From NCBI RefSeq assembly GCF_024139115.2, contig NC_085139.1, positions 9,953,533 through 10,017,532 of the forward strand: a DNA stretch of 64,000 nt, read 5' to 3'. Source of the stretch: Armigeres subalbatus. Taxonomy: Eukaryota > Arthropoda > Insecta > Diptera > Culicidae. Shown here piece by piece: positions 11,342-21,309 of the stretch. Under the pieces are notes generated by a model, which saw only the letters and a program-made list of their open reading frames with translations, searched no databases and was not told the origin of the DNA. Position 1 is the first letter of the stretch, and each line of letters starts with the position of its first letter. The position numbers were made by a program, and so were the translations under genes.

Positions 11342-11674
11342 GAGATGTCGTAAAATCCCGATTAATCGATTAGTTACTAATCGATTACTCTTGATTCTTG
11401 TCGATTATTGAATCGATTAATCATTGCATAGTAATCGATTCAAAATTAATCGATTATCACAACGATGAATCGATTAATCGAAATAATCCATTAATTTTCG
11501 ACATCCTTATGATGTCGTAAAATTCTGATTAATCGATTAGTAACTAATCGATTACTCACGATTCCTCTCGATTATTGAATCGATTAATCGTTGGGTAATA
11601 ATCGATTCAACATTAATCGATTATCACAACGATGAATCGATTAATCGAAGTAATCGATTAATTTGCGACATCTC
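11342..11674. mobile_element. dimeric palindromic MITE rich in ATCGATTA, TA target site
   Basis: The ends are GAGATGTCG and CGACATCTC, flanked by TA on both sides (11340-11341 and 11675-11676), as for Tc1/mariner-type MITEs. Inside are two tandem ~165-bp units, each roughly palindromic and packed with ATCGATTA or TAATCGAT words. The units meet near 11500-11512 (CGACATCCTTATGATGTCG). It splits the right TSD of the 7848-11339 element, so it arrived later. Confidence 0.75.
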
Positions 11675-11969
11675 TAGCTGGTCATTTAGCCGCAAAAATC
11701 GTTTGGCAGACTAGTTCTTATGCCCGAAAAGGCCAGTTGGGAAAATTGTTCGGCAGTGGAGGTGTCTGCGGCCGCCGACAGTTTTCGATGTTACGCCGCC
11801 GCTGACATTTTTGCTTCGGCGAGGCGCTGTTCAAAATTTGGCACGCCACTATCTAAAATTTCTCATACCAGTTGATATTTTTTGAAGTCTACGTTATTCC
11901 CACACACAGTGATATTATTGTTGTTTAGAACCACTGCGAAATATACCTCGTCGATGTGCTTCAGTAAAG

Positions 11970-12208
11970 GTGTGGGCCAAACTTCTCTAAGTCTGTAGTT
12001 GTCGGAAAAATAATGTAAACAATGCCACCCACAGCGAGCGGGTGGAGTGAAACGTCGCGTCTGTCATAAAAATTGTACTGAGTATGCCAGACGTGACGTC
12101 ACATTCGGTCGTCTTCGGCCATCTTCGGCAACCCAGCTGAGAATTTCTCTCTCAAAAGAGCAAATTTTCGTTAAACAAATACTACTTGAGGGTTTGGCCC
12201 ACAACTGT
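11970..12208. mobile_element. 239-bp MITE, probable 8-bp TSD
   Basis: The ends carry TGTGGGCCAAAC (from 11971) and its complement GTTTGGCCCACA (to about 12203). CAGTAAAG precedes and TAGTAAAG follows (one mismatch). An 8-bp duplication suggests a hAT-type source. Confidence 0.5.
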
Positions 12209-12313
12209 AGTAAAGCAGATCGATACCTCGCATGAGCAACAACGGTTACTGCGCTGGTCTGTTGGACGGTGAGCGTTCCTACAAGCAATGATGACGGGAG
12301 ATGTAGGTAGACG

Positions 12314-12734
12314 CAGAGTCTATTATATATAGAGTTGCGCAAAGAGTGAAGCCAAATCTACCTATTGAACTGTCAAACCGTCTACCTATCGAGCAAAGTA
12401 AACAAATGCTTGTTGGTGAGGCGGAAGTATTATTATCGCCTAATGATTATTATGGCGAACTAAAACGCATGAATTGAAATGTATTAGATTTGATCTAGAA
12501 ACAGCTTCAAAAAACATCAATAGATTCCCCAATAAAGTTGCAACAAGAAACTCACGTGTTTGCACTATGTGGGTGACTATAGGTTATCGAATTAAAAAGC
12601 TTCAGAAGTGAACGTTCCCGTGAAGTCACTTGAAGGGTTGAACAAAAGTGAAAGTTTTCAACAGAATAATAAGAGCATCATTCAGAATAAGTGTAAGAAG
12701 ATCCTCTTTGCGTAACTCTATATAATAGACTCTG
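12314..12734. mobile_element. 421-bp hAT-type foldback MITE
   Basis: Inverted ends CAGAGTCTATTATATATAGA and TCTATATAATAGACTCTG extend about 31 bp through CGCAAAGAG. Perfect 8-bp duplications GGTAGACG lie at 12306-12313 and 12735-12742. CAGNG-type ends with 8-bp duplications are the hAT signature. No transposase. Confidence 0.85.
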
Positions 12735-13067
12735 GGTAGACGTTGTATGTGGGAGAACTGTATCTACTTAATCTACATTTAAAATTTCGTCGCAGACGCA
12801 TTATAATCAATTGTTTGGTAGACTATTGGGTGGGGTTAAACTCGATCTTATAGCAACTTCCAAAACCACATAACAACAAGCGAAGTTTGCCCAAAGGAGG
12901 TCCGAACTGTGTACACATTTGGATTTTATAGTACAGTCTTGGGGGCAAAGGCGTCGGATTGCCAATCCGGATATGGCGAGTTCGATTCTCAGTCCGGTCT
13001 AGGATGTTTTCGGGTTGGAAACATCGGGCATAGTGCATCCATTGTACTTGCTATATAAGATACACAC

Positions 13068-14025
13068 TAGACCTCTTCATGTTATCAAAAAGTATCGAAA
13101 ATTCAACCGGTCAGCCCAGAATTACAATTCATATGCTAGAATAAGCCTCCTGTCAAATTTTCAGCTAATTCGCATAAAATTGTGAGGTGGCTCAACTCAA
13201 TTTCGTGTTTTTGGGCTATTTTGAATTTTGAAAAAAAAATCTAACAGGACATATAAATGCTTAAAATCATCGCAATAACCTCTGAACGGAAGCTTTTTAT
13301 GTACTCTACAAGTCTTGTAAACAATGTGATTCGTTCCGTTGACGTTTTGACCATGTTAAAGTGTTTTTCAAGCTTTTAAGTGCATAAAAACACATTATCC
13401 CCTAGAAGTCGTTGTTCTAAAAAAATCTTGAATTTATTACAAATCATTGCTAATTCAATATATTATTATTCCTCTTCTTTCTCTGGACATTTGAGTAATA
13501 TAATTGCTAATGTGCAATTTACCGTTAAATTCTTAAAAATCAGAAGCTGGACATTTGGTCGGGGTTCAGCCAAAACGCACCAAGCGCCAACGAAAAATAA
13601 CCCATATTTCTGACCAAACTTTCGTGTAGCAAATTTAATTGATCGCAAATCGTATCGGATATCCCTCAATCCAATAAATGAGGATATCCTATTGCAAATG
13701 TACGCTTGAATTGATATGAAACGATTTCCGTTGTCCTTGTACGAACAAAATATCACAAGTCAGTCAAAAAGCCGCTTGGTGCGTTTTGGCTGAACCCCGA
13801 CCATTTGTCATAAATTTGCACGTTAGGACTTCACTTGTTACTACGATGCACGCGATGGTAAAAGTATACAGACATATGGTGCATTGATCCAAATTTGGAA
13901 GTCGTTTGTTGTAAGCATCCAATATCATCGAAAACCAATGTTTCTTTGTTCGAATAACTTGTTTGAAGAAATCCTGGGCTAACCGGTTGAAATTTTGATA
14001 CTTTTTGAAAACATGAAGAGGTCTA
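13068..14025. mobile_element. hAT-type MITE inside the SINE, itself carrying another MITE
   Basis: Inverted ends TAGACCTCTTCATG (13068-13081) and CATGAAGAGGTCTA (14012-14025) extend inward through AAAAAGTATC. The flanking 8-bp duplication is ATACACAC at 13060-13067 and 14026-14033. Without the nested MITE it is about 708 bp. Its left 170 bp are related to 25868-26040, and its end resembles that at 40974. Confidence 0.85.
13557..13802. mobile_element. 246-bp MITE with 4-bp TSD, copy 1
   Basis: Inverted ends GGTCGGGGTTCAGCCAAAAC and GTTTTGGCTGAACCCCGACC. ATTT duplications lie at 13553-13556 and 13803-13806. A second copy of the same length lies at 21956-22201 with a different duplication (ACTT), confirming the borders and a 4-bp target. 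Confidence 0.9.
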
Positions 14026-14423
14026 ATACACACTCATGTATTGGCGGGCATAGAAAAGCTTTCAATTAATAACTGAGGAAAGGCCAAGCTCCAGTTGGAA
14101 TGTAGAGCCAGTGAAGAAGAAGAAGAAGTACAATCATAGTAACCTAAACATATAAATATTACGACAAAAAAATCGTTTTCGGATCCAACTCTCTACTTAC
14201 TGATGTATATTTCCAGCGCTGAGAATCATAGGGGCATAACTGCATTGATCGATTTCTCTCGTCGATGTTTTCTTTTTATTAATGTGGCGAATTGCGGTAG
14301 TTTTCGAAGATTTTATTGTTATAAATGGTGTTATAAATGTTGATTCTATCTTGCACCAGAATGTACGGTTGTAGCTTTTGAAACAATTGAGTTATTAACA
14401 AAATGCAAAAACGATTAGGAGAA

Positions 14424-15362
14424 ATGGCCGAAAGGGTCGTTTGGCCGAAATGGTCGTTTGGCCGAAAGGGTAATTTGTCCGAAAGGGTCGTTTGGCCGAA
14501 AGGGTAATTTGGCCGAAAGTGTCATGGCTGAGAGGGTCATTTGGCCAAAAGGGTCATTTGGCCGAAAGGGTCATTTGACCGAATAGGATATTTGGCCGAA
14601 TAGGACATTTGGCCGAATAGGTCATTTGGCTGAATAGTTCATTTGAATAGTGAGAAATTAGGAACGAGAAGAGAGACGTCTTACTTCTCACTCTTCATTT
14701 TTCTCTTCACACTGTAAAAAGTGAGAAGCACGAAATGAGTAGTGAGACGTCTCACTACCCACTTTGCACTACTTACTTTTTACAGAAGTGAGTAGTGAGA
14801 TGTCTCACTACCCACTTCGCACTACTCACTTTTTACCGTGAGAAGTGATAAATGAGGAGTGAGAATTGAGACGTCTCACTGCTCTTTCTTGATTTCTCAC
14901 TTCTCACTGTAAAAAAAAGAGCGCGTAGTGAGTAGTGAGACGTCTCACTACTCACTTTGCGCTTCTCATTTTTGACAGCGATAAGTGATAAATGATGAGT
15001 AAGAAGTGAGACGTCTCACTTCTCACTCTTCATTTTTCTATTTTCACTGTAGAAAATGAGAAGCACGAAGTGAGTGGTGAGACGTCTCACTACTTATTTC
15101 GCGCTTCTCACTTTTTACAGTGAGAAGAGAAAAATGAAGAGTGAGACGTCACTATTTTCATTCCTAATTTTCAAATGAACTATTCGACCAAATTACCTAT
15201 TCGGCCAAATAACCATTTCGGCCAAATGACCCTTTCGGCTAAATTATCCTTTCGGCCAAATGGCCCTTTCGGCCAAATGACTTATTAAGCCAAACGACTC
15301 TTCCGGCCAAATTATCCTTTCCGGCAAACAACCCTTTCGGTCAAATGATTTTCGGCTAGACT
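14424..15362. mobile_element. large foldback element: GGCCGAAA arms around a GAAGTGAGA core
   Basis: The left arm (14424-14655) is a tandem of about 20-bp units GGCCGAAAGGGTCATTT. The right arm (15175-15362) is the same in reverse complement. The core (14655-15170) alternates blocks of AGTGAGACGTCTCACT with TTCTCACTTTTTAC and is itself palindromic. The whole can fold into a ~900-nt hairpin. Related pieces occur at 3540, 7665, 43735 and 55190. No TSD could be fixed because the ends are repeat units. Confidence 0.7.
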
Positions 15363-15428
15363 GAATCTTAATATTTATTTAGACTACGTAAATTTTTTGG
15401 CAAATTGTCTTAGATTCAAAGAGACGTA

Positions 15429-15528
15429 CCCAACAAACATTGGAAGCTGAAGTAGAGCTTGTTTCGCGGCAAATAAGCTTCTTTTGCTAAAAAAAACTAG
15501 CTTGTTCAGCTTAAATTGCTTGTTGGGA
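15429..15528. repeat. 100-bp foldback MITE-like hairpin
   Basis: CCAACAAACATTGGAAGCTG faces CAGCTTAAATTGCTTGTTGG. The loop has AGCTTGTTTCGC and AAAAACTAGCTTGTT. A short hairpin repeat of a type common in mosquito DNA. Confidence 0.55.
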
Positions 15529-15635
15529 TAGCAAACTCTGATTATCAATGAATTTTTGCAGCAAATGATCAATCCTTTAATATTTTTTAGTTATTTTCAG
15601 AATTAATGCTTGGCGACTGGGGATACATAACGGAG

Positions 15636-15817
15636 CGTGTAGTTTTCGGCTATTACAGTCTTGTAACGCAGCGAAAATAAGTTTATTTATCCATCTGACG
15701 GTTTCGGTAATTTATTTTACCTTTTTCTACGATTAGATGAAACTATAGAAACCGTCGGATGCTGAATTGAACTCGTTTTTGCCGCGTTACAAAACTGCAA
15801 CAGCCAAAAACTACACG
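15636..15817. repeat. 182-bp foldback MITE
   Basis: Ends CGTGTAGTTTTCGGCTATTA and CAACAGCCAAAAACTACACG continue inward through TTGTAACGC/GCGTTACAA, giving imperfect terminal repeats of about 35 bp. No clear TSD. Confidence 0.6.
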
Positions 15818-16299
15818 TTTTGGGAGTGTTTTTTACTAACCCGAACGTGTGATCTTTAGCTTTCTGACATGGTCCTAAAAGATTCATGGCCTTTCTAAAA
15901 GGATCATCAAGGCATCCCCAGAGATTTCAAGGAGAGGCAACAAAAATTTAAATGTGGAAGAACTTGTAATTCTTTCGGATGAATTTATTGCTAAGTTCCT
16001 TCAAAACGTACCAAAGTTCTCGAGAGTCTTAAGACATCTCTAGATTTTTGACGTAGGACTTACGTCTCTCTTCACTATACCGGGTGTCATTTCAATATTT
16101 CTAAATCGACCGCGTTACGCTGTGTTGAAAGATTTTGAATGATAATAGCGTTTGTCCCAGAGAACGGATCTCTTCGGAAAACCCCTTAATCGACAGATCT
16201 TAAGTATGCCTTTCATATTCATACTTGATATGACCCGAAAAACTTGTTTCAATAGGCCTAAAACTGTTTTTGAAGCAAAACATTGACTGCACTGAAACC

Positions 16300-16307
16300 T
16301 ATAAATA
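16300..16307 (+). promoter_or_regulatory. TATA-box-like sequence
   Basis: TATAAATA followed about 30 bp later by CTCGCGTCATTTGTTCG, an initiator-like context. No intact coding region follows. Together with the stem-loops downstream it may be the remains of a histone-type gene. Confidence 0.3.
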
Positions 16308-16389
16308 TGGGTGCCGCTTGTTCCTCGCGTCATTTGTTCGCTTGATTCTGATGGGTGCAGACGCTAGCGGATAAGCGGCAACTGCGCAC

Positions 16390-17260
16390 CAAAATAAGCC
16401 ATAAAAGAGGGTGAAGCAATTTTTCCTTCTTACTCTGTTCAGAACTTCCAACGGGATATTTTTCTTTCATTCTAACCGGGACAAGCAAAGCCACAGCAGC
16501 ATCGATTCGACAGCACTCGCAACTTTTCGCAAAACAGCATCGTCCGCATCATCCGCTTTTCGGCCCGGCAGCGCCGAGGCCACCATCAGCCAAAGCATGC
16601 CAGTACAGCCGCAAAAAATGTTCCAGAAGCAGCCCATTCTACAGACCCGACACCGCAGCAATGCCGAGGAGATACCGGCAGCAGCAGAGTCGAGCCGAAA
16701 CTAGCCGGCATCAATGAAGAGCTGAGGCCGACCGGCATCAGTGTTGAGCCGAGACCGGCCGACATTGGTATCGAGCCGAAACAAGTTGAAGAAAATCAAG
16801 AGAAAGAACTGCAATGTTCTTGAAGAAATCGCGTGTGTGCGTGTTTTGGTTTCGAGTAAAGAAACGAGGGGGTCAACCAGTTCTCCGAAAGGAGTTAAAT
16901 TTCGGCCCTTATCAGGCCCAAGAGAGTTAATAATAATTTTCGCAATTAGGTGTCATTCGTCACTGGTTCGTCGCATGCTGCAGCACACGTCAAGCGGATA
17001 CGCTGCATGAAGACAGCTTAGGTTTTGCGCTCCACCCAGGAGCACCCAGCATCAGTCTTACAGTCCGCTGCAACATGACCCAACAGATGGAGATAGAAAA
17101 TGTATTTCTTTGAAGCGAACGGTTCTTCTGAGAGCCACTGATATATATAATATCAAAGTTTTAAATACCCTCCGCGTTAGAAAATGTACTTGGGTGTCAA
17201 ATCCAATATTCTAGAGATAAAATGTTATACGCGAATAGCAGATTTTCAAGATTTTTTATA
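16390..17260 (+). repeat. ~0.8-kb duplicated segment, copy 1 (with histone-type stem-loop)
   Basis: Aligns with 18040-18830 (shared blocks include TCTTTCATTCT, CCGGGACAAGC, AGCAAGAGAAAGAA-type runs, TTTCGGCCCTTATCAGG and ATAAAATGTTATACGCGAA). The copies are clearly diverged and both are riddled with stops, so neither encodes an intact protein. A TATA-like CATAAAAGAGGG lies near 16400. Confidence 0.65.
16904..16919 (+). terminator. histone-type 3' stem-loop, damaged copy
   Basis: GGCCCTTATCAGGCCC matches the intact stem-loop at 18459-18474 but has lost one G, shortening the stem. AAGAGAG follows, comparable with the AAGAAAG after the intact copy. Confidence 0.4.
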
Positions 17261-17738
17261 ACCGTGACATAACAAGAACTGTGACCGCGAAGTGGACGAA
17301 AAACTAGACTTGACCATGCCTTTAAAGACACTTGATATGTCCAAATTTCTCACATAATCTAATTTAGATAAATAAATCGGTGATAACAGCCCAAACATTA
17401 TTATATAACAGTTTTCGTGAGCAATTTAAAAAATATATCTCAAAATGAAAAGCTATCAATCGATTTATATAGGAAAACATTGTTTGATACTGTTCGCGTA
17501 CAAAGCGAACGTGACTGAATGTTCTCCCAAACTACCAATCCTAAATTTTCCGCACTTCCCACCTGAACAGCAATTCTTGCTCGATTGCCTAACTTGTGGC
17601 CTGTACCGTGCGAAAAGTCCCGTTGGGAAATAGACGCCAGAAGCGAGCAACTAAAAAAAGAAGAAGAAGCCCATCACGAACGCGTCGATGATGATGACGC
17701 TTTGGCTGACAAAGGAACGGGATATAAGACGCTCACTG

Positions 17739-17788
17739 ATTGGCCAACCAATCGGGAAGCAGAGACGATTCGAAATTAAGTATAAAAG
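17739..17788 (+). promoter_or_regulatory. CCAAT and TATA promoter-like cluster
   Basis: ATTGGCCAACCAAT holds two opposed CCAAT boxes, followed about 29 bp later by TATAAAAG (17781-17788) and GTGCATTCGC. The arrangement is typical of histone promoters. Only about 135 bp separate it from the stem-loop at 17923, so any coding region has been lost. Confidence 0.4.
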
Positions 17789-17922
17789 AAAAGTGCATTC
17801 GCTTACAGAGCATTTTAGGGATGAATGACCGCCTGAGTTAATATCCCTCAAAAACAAACCATCATCATCATCATTACAGAGCATTCAGTCCTTCTTATTA
17901 GCTGGACCAAGTTGAAACAAAC

Positions 17923-17938
17923 AGCCTTTTTCAAGGCT
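17923..17938 (+). terminator. histone-type stem-loop candidate
   Basis: AGCCTTTTTCAAGGCT folds into a 6-bp stem with the 4-nt loop TTTC, the loop found in insect histone mRNAs. The outer pair is A-T rather than G-C. Confidence 0.35.
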
Positions 17939-18039
17939 ATGAGAGTTAAATAATTTCCTTATTCAGTCGATATCGCATGGATTCGGAGGCCCTTCAGTCG
18001 AAGCTGCGAATGAGTTGCTGCTGGGTCTGACGAGAAGGC

Positions 18040-18830
18040 ATAAAATAGCGCAATGTGATTTTTTTTTCTTTCATTCTGACCGGGACAAGCCAAGTAACAG
18101 TAATGTCGATTCGACAGCATTCACACCTTTTAGCAAGGCAGCATCGTCCATAATATCCACTTTTGTCCACTTTTTTTGCAGAGTCGAGGCCAACATCAAC
18201 CGAAGCATAGCCTTCAGTACAGCAGTAGAAGAAGTTCCAGAAGCAGTCCACCCCACAGACCCGTCACCGCAGCAATGCCGAGCAGATACCGGCAACAGCA
18301 GCAGAGCCGATGCCGGCCGACATCAGTATCAATCCGAGACAGGCTGAAGCAAAGCAAGAGAAAGAATTGCGATGCTTTTGAAGAAACCGTGTGTGTGTCT
18401 TGGTTTCGAACAAGAAACTCTTTCGGTCAACCAGTTGTCCATGAAAAAGTTAATTTCCGGCCCTTATCAGGGCCAAGAAAGATAATGATAATGCTCGCAA
18501 TTGATCACCGGTTCATCGGTCGGCAGTTCGTATCCCGCTGGTTCCATCTGGAGAAACAACACACGTCGGCACATACCTACACTGCATGAAGACAACTTTG
18601 GTTTCGCGCTCCACCCGGAGCACCCAACATTAGTTTTACAATCCACTGCAACATGACGCAACAGATGGATATAGAAAATGTTTATTTTCAAAGCATACGG
18701 TTCTTCTGAGAGCCATTGATAGACTTACTAAAGAGTTCTTAAAAATTCTAAAATACTCTAGAGATAAAATGTTATACGCGAATAGCAGATTTTCAAGATT
18801 TTTTCAAAACCGTTACATAACAAGAACTGT
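18040..18830 (+). repeat. ~0.8-kb duplicated segment, copy 2
   Basis: Diverged direct repeat of 16390-17260. It has a TATA-like GCATAAAATAG near 18040 and the better preserved stem-loop. Beyond it, 18880-19070 is an inverted counterpart of roughly 17275-17465 (shared CAAACATTATTATA and its complement, and GGCATGGTCAAGT-type words). Confidence 0.6.
18459..18474 (+). terminator. histone-type 3' stem-loop, intact form
   Basis: GGCCCTTATCAGGGCC forms GGCCCT/AGGGCC around the loop TATC. The metazoan histone mRNA consensus is a 16-nt element with a 6-bp stem and 4-nt loop (TTTC in insects). AAGAAAGAT follows immediately, resembling the histone downstream element that pairs with U7 RNA. A second stem-loop, GGTTCTTCTGAGAGCC, lies at 18699-18714 and is conserved at 17121-17136. 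Confidence 0.55.
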
Positions 18831-19619
18831 GACATATAATGAAATAAATCACAAAAAATTCCACTATTAGATGAAAAATCGATTGAGAGCTTTTCTTTTT
18901 GAGTTTTTTTTTCCTATATTGCTCATGAAAATTGTTATAATAATGTTTGGGCTGTTATCGCCGAATTTTTATACAAATTAGGTGACGTGAGAGATTTGGA
19001 TATATTATACATCTTCAAAGGCATGGTCAAGTCAAGTCCTACGTCCACTTCGCGGTTATGTCACAGACATTACCCACTGTTCGTTTTTAATTCAGCGCTG
19101 AACCTCGATGAACATTATTTGTAATGTTCAAGTCGTCAATGGATCTGGTGAGAAATAGCTGAAGGCCAGTTCGCAAACAGTATACATTATTTGGGTCGAC
19201 TTTTTTTGTGTTTATGAAATTAGAAAAAAAAAAGTTAGCCCCCCTAGAATTTTTCGTTAAATACGCCAATGGTTTCATACACAATCAAAAGGGACACGTT
19301 TCAACTCGCATATGAATCATTTCGCAACAACAAACAGATACACAACAACCAACGCCGTTTAGTGAATACCGCTATTGAGTTTCCAGCAATTTGAAGATCA
19401 GCCTCAAATTAATGACCATCTGAAATAATAAATAAATAATTAAGTAATAAACGCCAAATTCATCTTAAACATAGTTCTGGATTTGGAACCAATGTGAAAT
19501 TTTTCACATGTCGATATCTAACAAGGCTACTAGGATCGTGCTACACAATCTGTACGCAGCATATTTCAAATCATAATTACCATAGTTATATGGATAAGAT
19601 CAATTCGTTATCGTTATCA

Positions 19620-19908
19620 TCGTTATCGATTGACATTTGCGGGGCATGGGGCGTCCAGAAAAATGATGCCATGGTCCAGTGTGACCGATGCGATACTTGG
19701 TGGCATCCCGAGTATAGCACACATGTTGTATGTCAGTTTTCGTAACTGATATGCAACGGAATTAGGTCGCATATGAGTTGCTACAACTAAATCGGCCCGA
19801 GTTTTGTTGCTAGGGATTTCAGGTGTGTCGGAGTGGATGAGAGCGTCAGCGAGAGGAGCTTTATCTGTCCCAAATGCGAGAATTCCACTTCTCTGTTACA
19901 GTCGCAAC
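19620..19908 (+). pseudogene. PHD-finger fragment, likely BEL/Pao Gag N-terminus, with intron-like gap
   Basis: The frame gives ICGAWGVQKNDAMVQCDRCD, then TWWHPE. After a gap it continues CVGVDESVSERSFICPKCEN. Together these make a C4HC3 PHD zinc finger with one ligand replaced (CxxW instead of CxxC). The gap 19712-19822 starts GTATAG and ends TTTCAG, and joining across it restores frame exactly. Aedes BEL/Pao elements often carry an N-terminal PHD finger, and BEL Gag and protease sequences lie downstream on the same strand (22390-23621). The reading continues beyond the LINE insertion at 21318 (PRTVEVPPCDET). Confidence 0.6.
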
Positions 19909-21309
19909 TTTTTTTTTTTTTTTTTTTCCTTGAGCAAGGGTAAACGGAAATCTGCAACCAGACACCTGAGGAGGTACTCAGGTAGTGTGGGGATGGGTAT
20001 GTCATGTAACTCTTACCCGACCCACTAAAACCAAAACCCTATGCTAACGCACTTGACGTCAATACACACAACATCGACTTCAAGGGTGGCTACCTCACCA
20101 CCCGTCGATCGCAAGCTATGATAGTAACCTAACGGTCCGTATCATAATCTCACGTTGGAGACGAGCACCCCGACAACAACCACCGCGCGTGAACCGCAAT
20201 GACCTCTATATCTACATACTGAGGTCCCCGCAGCCCACCCGCGACATGTTGGTTGTCGGGGTGAGCAAATTGTTCACTGCATCACAGGTGCCCTTACTGC
20301 ACTCGTTGGTTTTGTTCAAGACGCCACCACCGCTGCAGTTTTGACATAATCTGTTGAGATGCTGTGTTCACCGCATTCCATATAGCTTCTTCCCGGCACA
20401 TCCTCTCGACGAGGTTGTCCGGGGTTGTATCCATACCACTAATAAGCAGCATGGTATTGCGTTCTACCTCGAATCGCGGGCATGCGAACATCACATGCTC
20501 TGCCGATTCTACCTCACCTACACATTCAGGACACTCCGCAGAATCTGCGAAGCCAAACCTGTGTAGGAATTTCTTAAAGCAGCCATGTTCAGACAACACC
20601 TGTGTTAGGTGGAAGTTGACTTGACCATGCTTCCTATCAACCCAGTTGGACACATCTGGAATCAGTCTGTGGGTCCAACGACCTTTGACTGCGGTGTCCC
20701 ATGCTCTTTGCCATTTGAGCAACGAAGCTGCTCTCTTGACACGTCGCACTTGCACCGAGTCCCTTTCGTTGTAGCACTCCACATCTTCCTCTAGGAGTAT
20801 GTCAATCGGCATCATTCCAGCTATAACGCACACCGCCTCATATGATATGGTGCGATATGCGCTCGCGACACGTAAACACATCAGCCGGTGTACTCTGATC
20901 AATTTCTTTACATTGTACTCGGCTTTTAGTGCTACGGCCCATGCCGGCACGCCATAACGGATGATAGACAATGCTACGCCAGCTATCAGCCTACGCACTT
21001 GACTATGCACCGCCGATCTGTTGGACATCATTCGTGATAAAGATTTTATCGCCAATGAAGCCCGCTGACATGCATAATCGACGTGGCTCGTAAAATTGAG
21101 CTTATCATCGATCATCACGCCCAGATGCTTGAGAGACCTCACGGAGTTAACTGTGCAGGTCCCTACTCTTATCCTCGCCTGTTGCAGCCCATGACGGTTA
21201 TGCACTACCACGACTTCCGTCTTGTGATGTGCAAGGGACAACCGCCTCGAGTTGAGCCATTCCTCCACTCTGCCAATCGCGTATGAAGCCTTCAGTTCGA
21301 CTATAGTAT
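19909..21309 (-). mobile_element. 5'-truncated R1-clade LINE with poly(A) tail and TSD
   Basis: The minus strand carries the last part of ORF2, a 3' UTR and a 19-nt poly(A) (T run at 19909-19927). GTCGCAAC is duplicated at 19901-19908 and 21310-21317. The 5' truncation plus TSD shows insertion by target-primed reverse transcription into the PHD-finger fragment. It is the same clade as, but a different family from, the element at 57513-62690. Confidence 0.85.
20294..21309 (-). pseudogene. R1-clade ORF2 C-terminal half (thumb and zinc-knuckle region)
   Basis: About 338 uninterrupted codons are open to the 5' truncation. Landmarks are LAHHKTEVVVVHNRH, SLKHLGVMIDDKLNF (RT thumb), VASAYRTISYEAVCVIAGMM, GRWTHRLIPDVS, and the C-terminal CPECVGEVESAEHVMFAC of CX2CX8HX4C form. 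The catalytic RT motifs lie upstream of the truncation and are absent. No frameshift is seen, so the insertion may be fairly young. The collinear region of the other R1 element is clearly similar. Confidence 0.85.

Larger units (their letters stand above)
12938..14128 (+). mobile_element. Feilai-type tRNA-related SINE split by a nested MITE
   Basis: The 5' part (12938-13067) has a tRNA-like head with a B-box-like GAGTTCGATTC, then GTCCGGTCTAGGATGTTTTC. The 3' part (14034-14128) has ATAACTGAGGAAAGGCCAAGC and ends in GAAGAAGAAGAAGAAG. The two halves match the SINEs at 31003 and 63972. The MITE at 13068-14025 with its TSD separates them. Confidence 0.75.

Noticed and set aside
12047..12342. Opposed ORFs near the MITEs at 11970 and 12314
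   Set aside because: They run across MITE borders and have no family resemblance.
16411..18589. Ser/Gln-rich ORFs in the duplicated segments
   Set aside because: Different frames are open in the two copies, and stops and indels are common, so there is no conserved protein. I considered a histone H1 remnant but could not read one convincingly.
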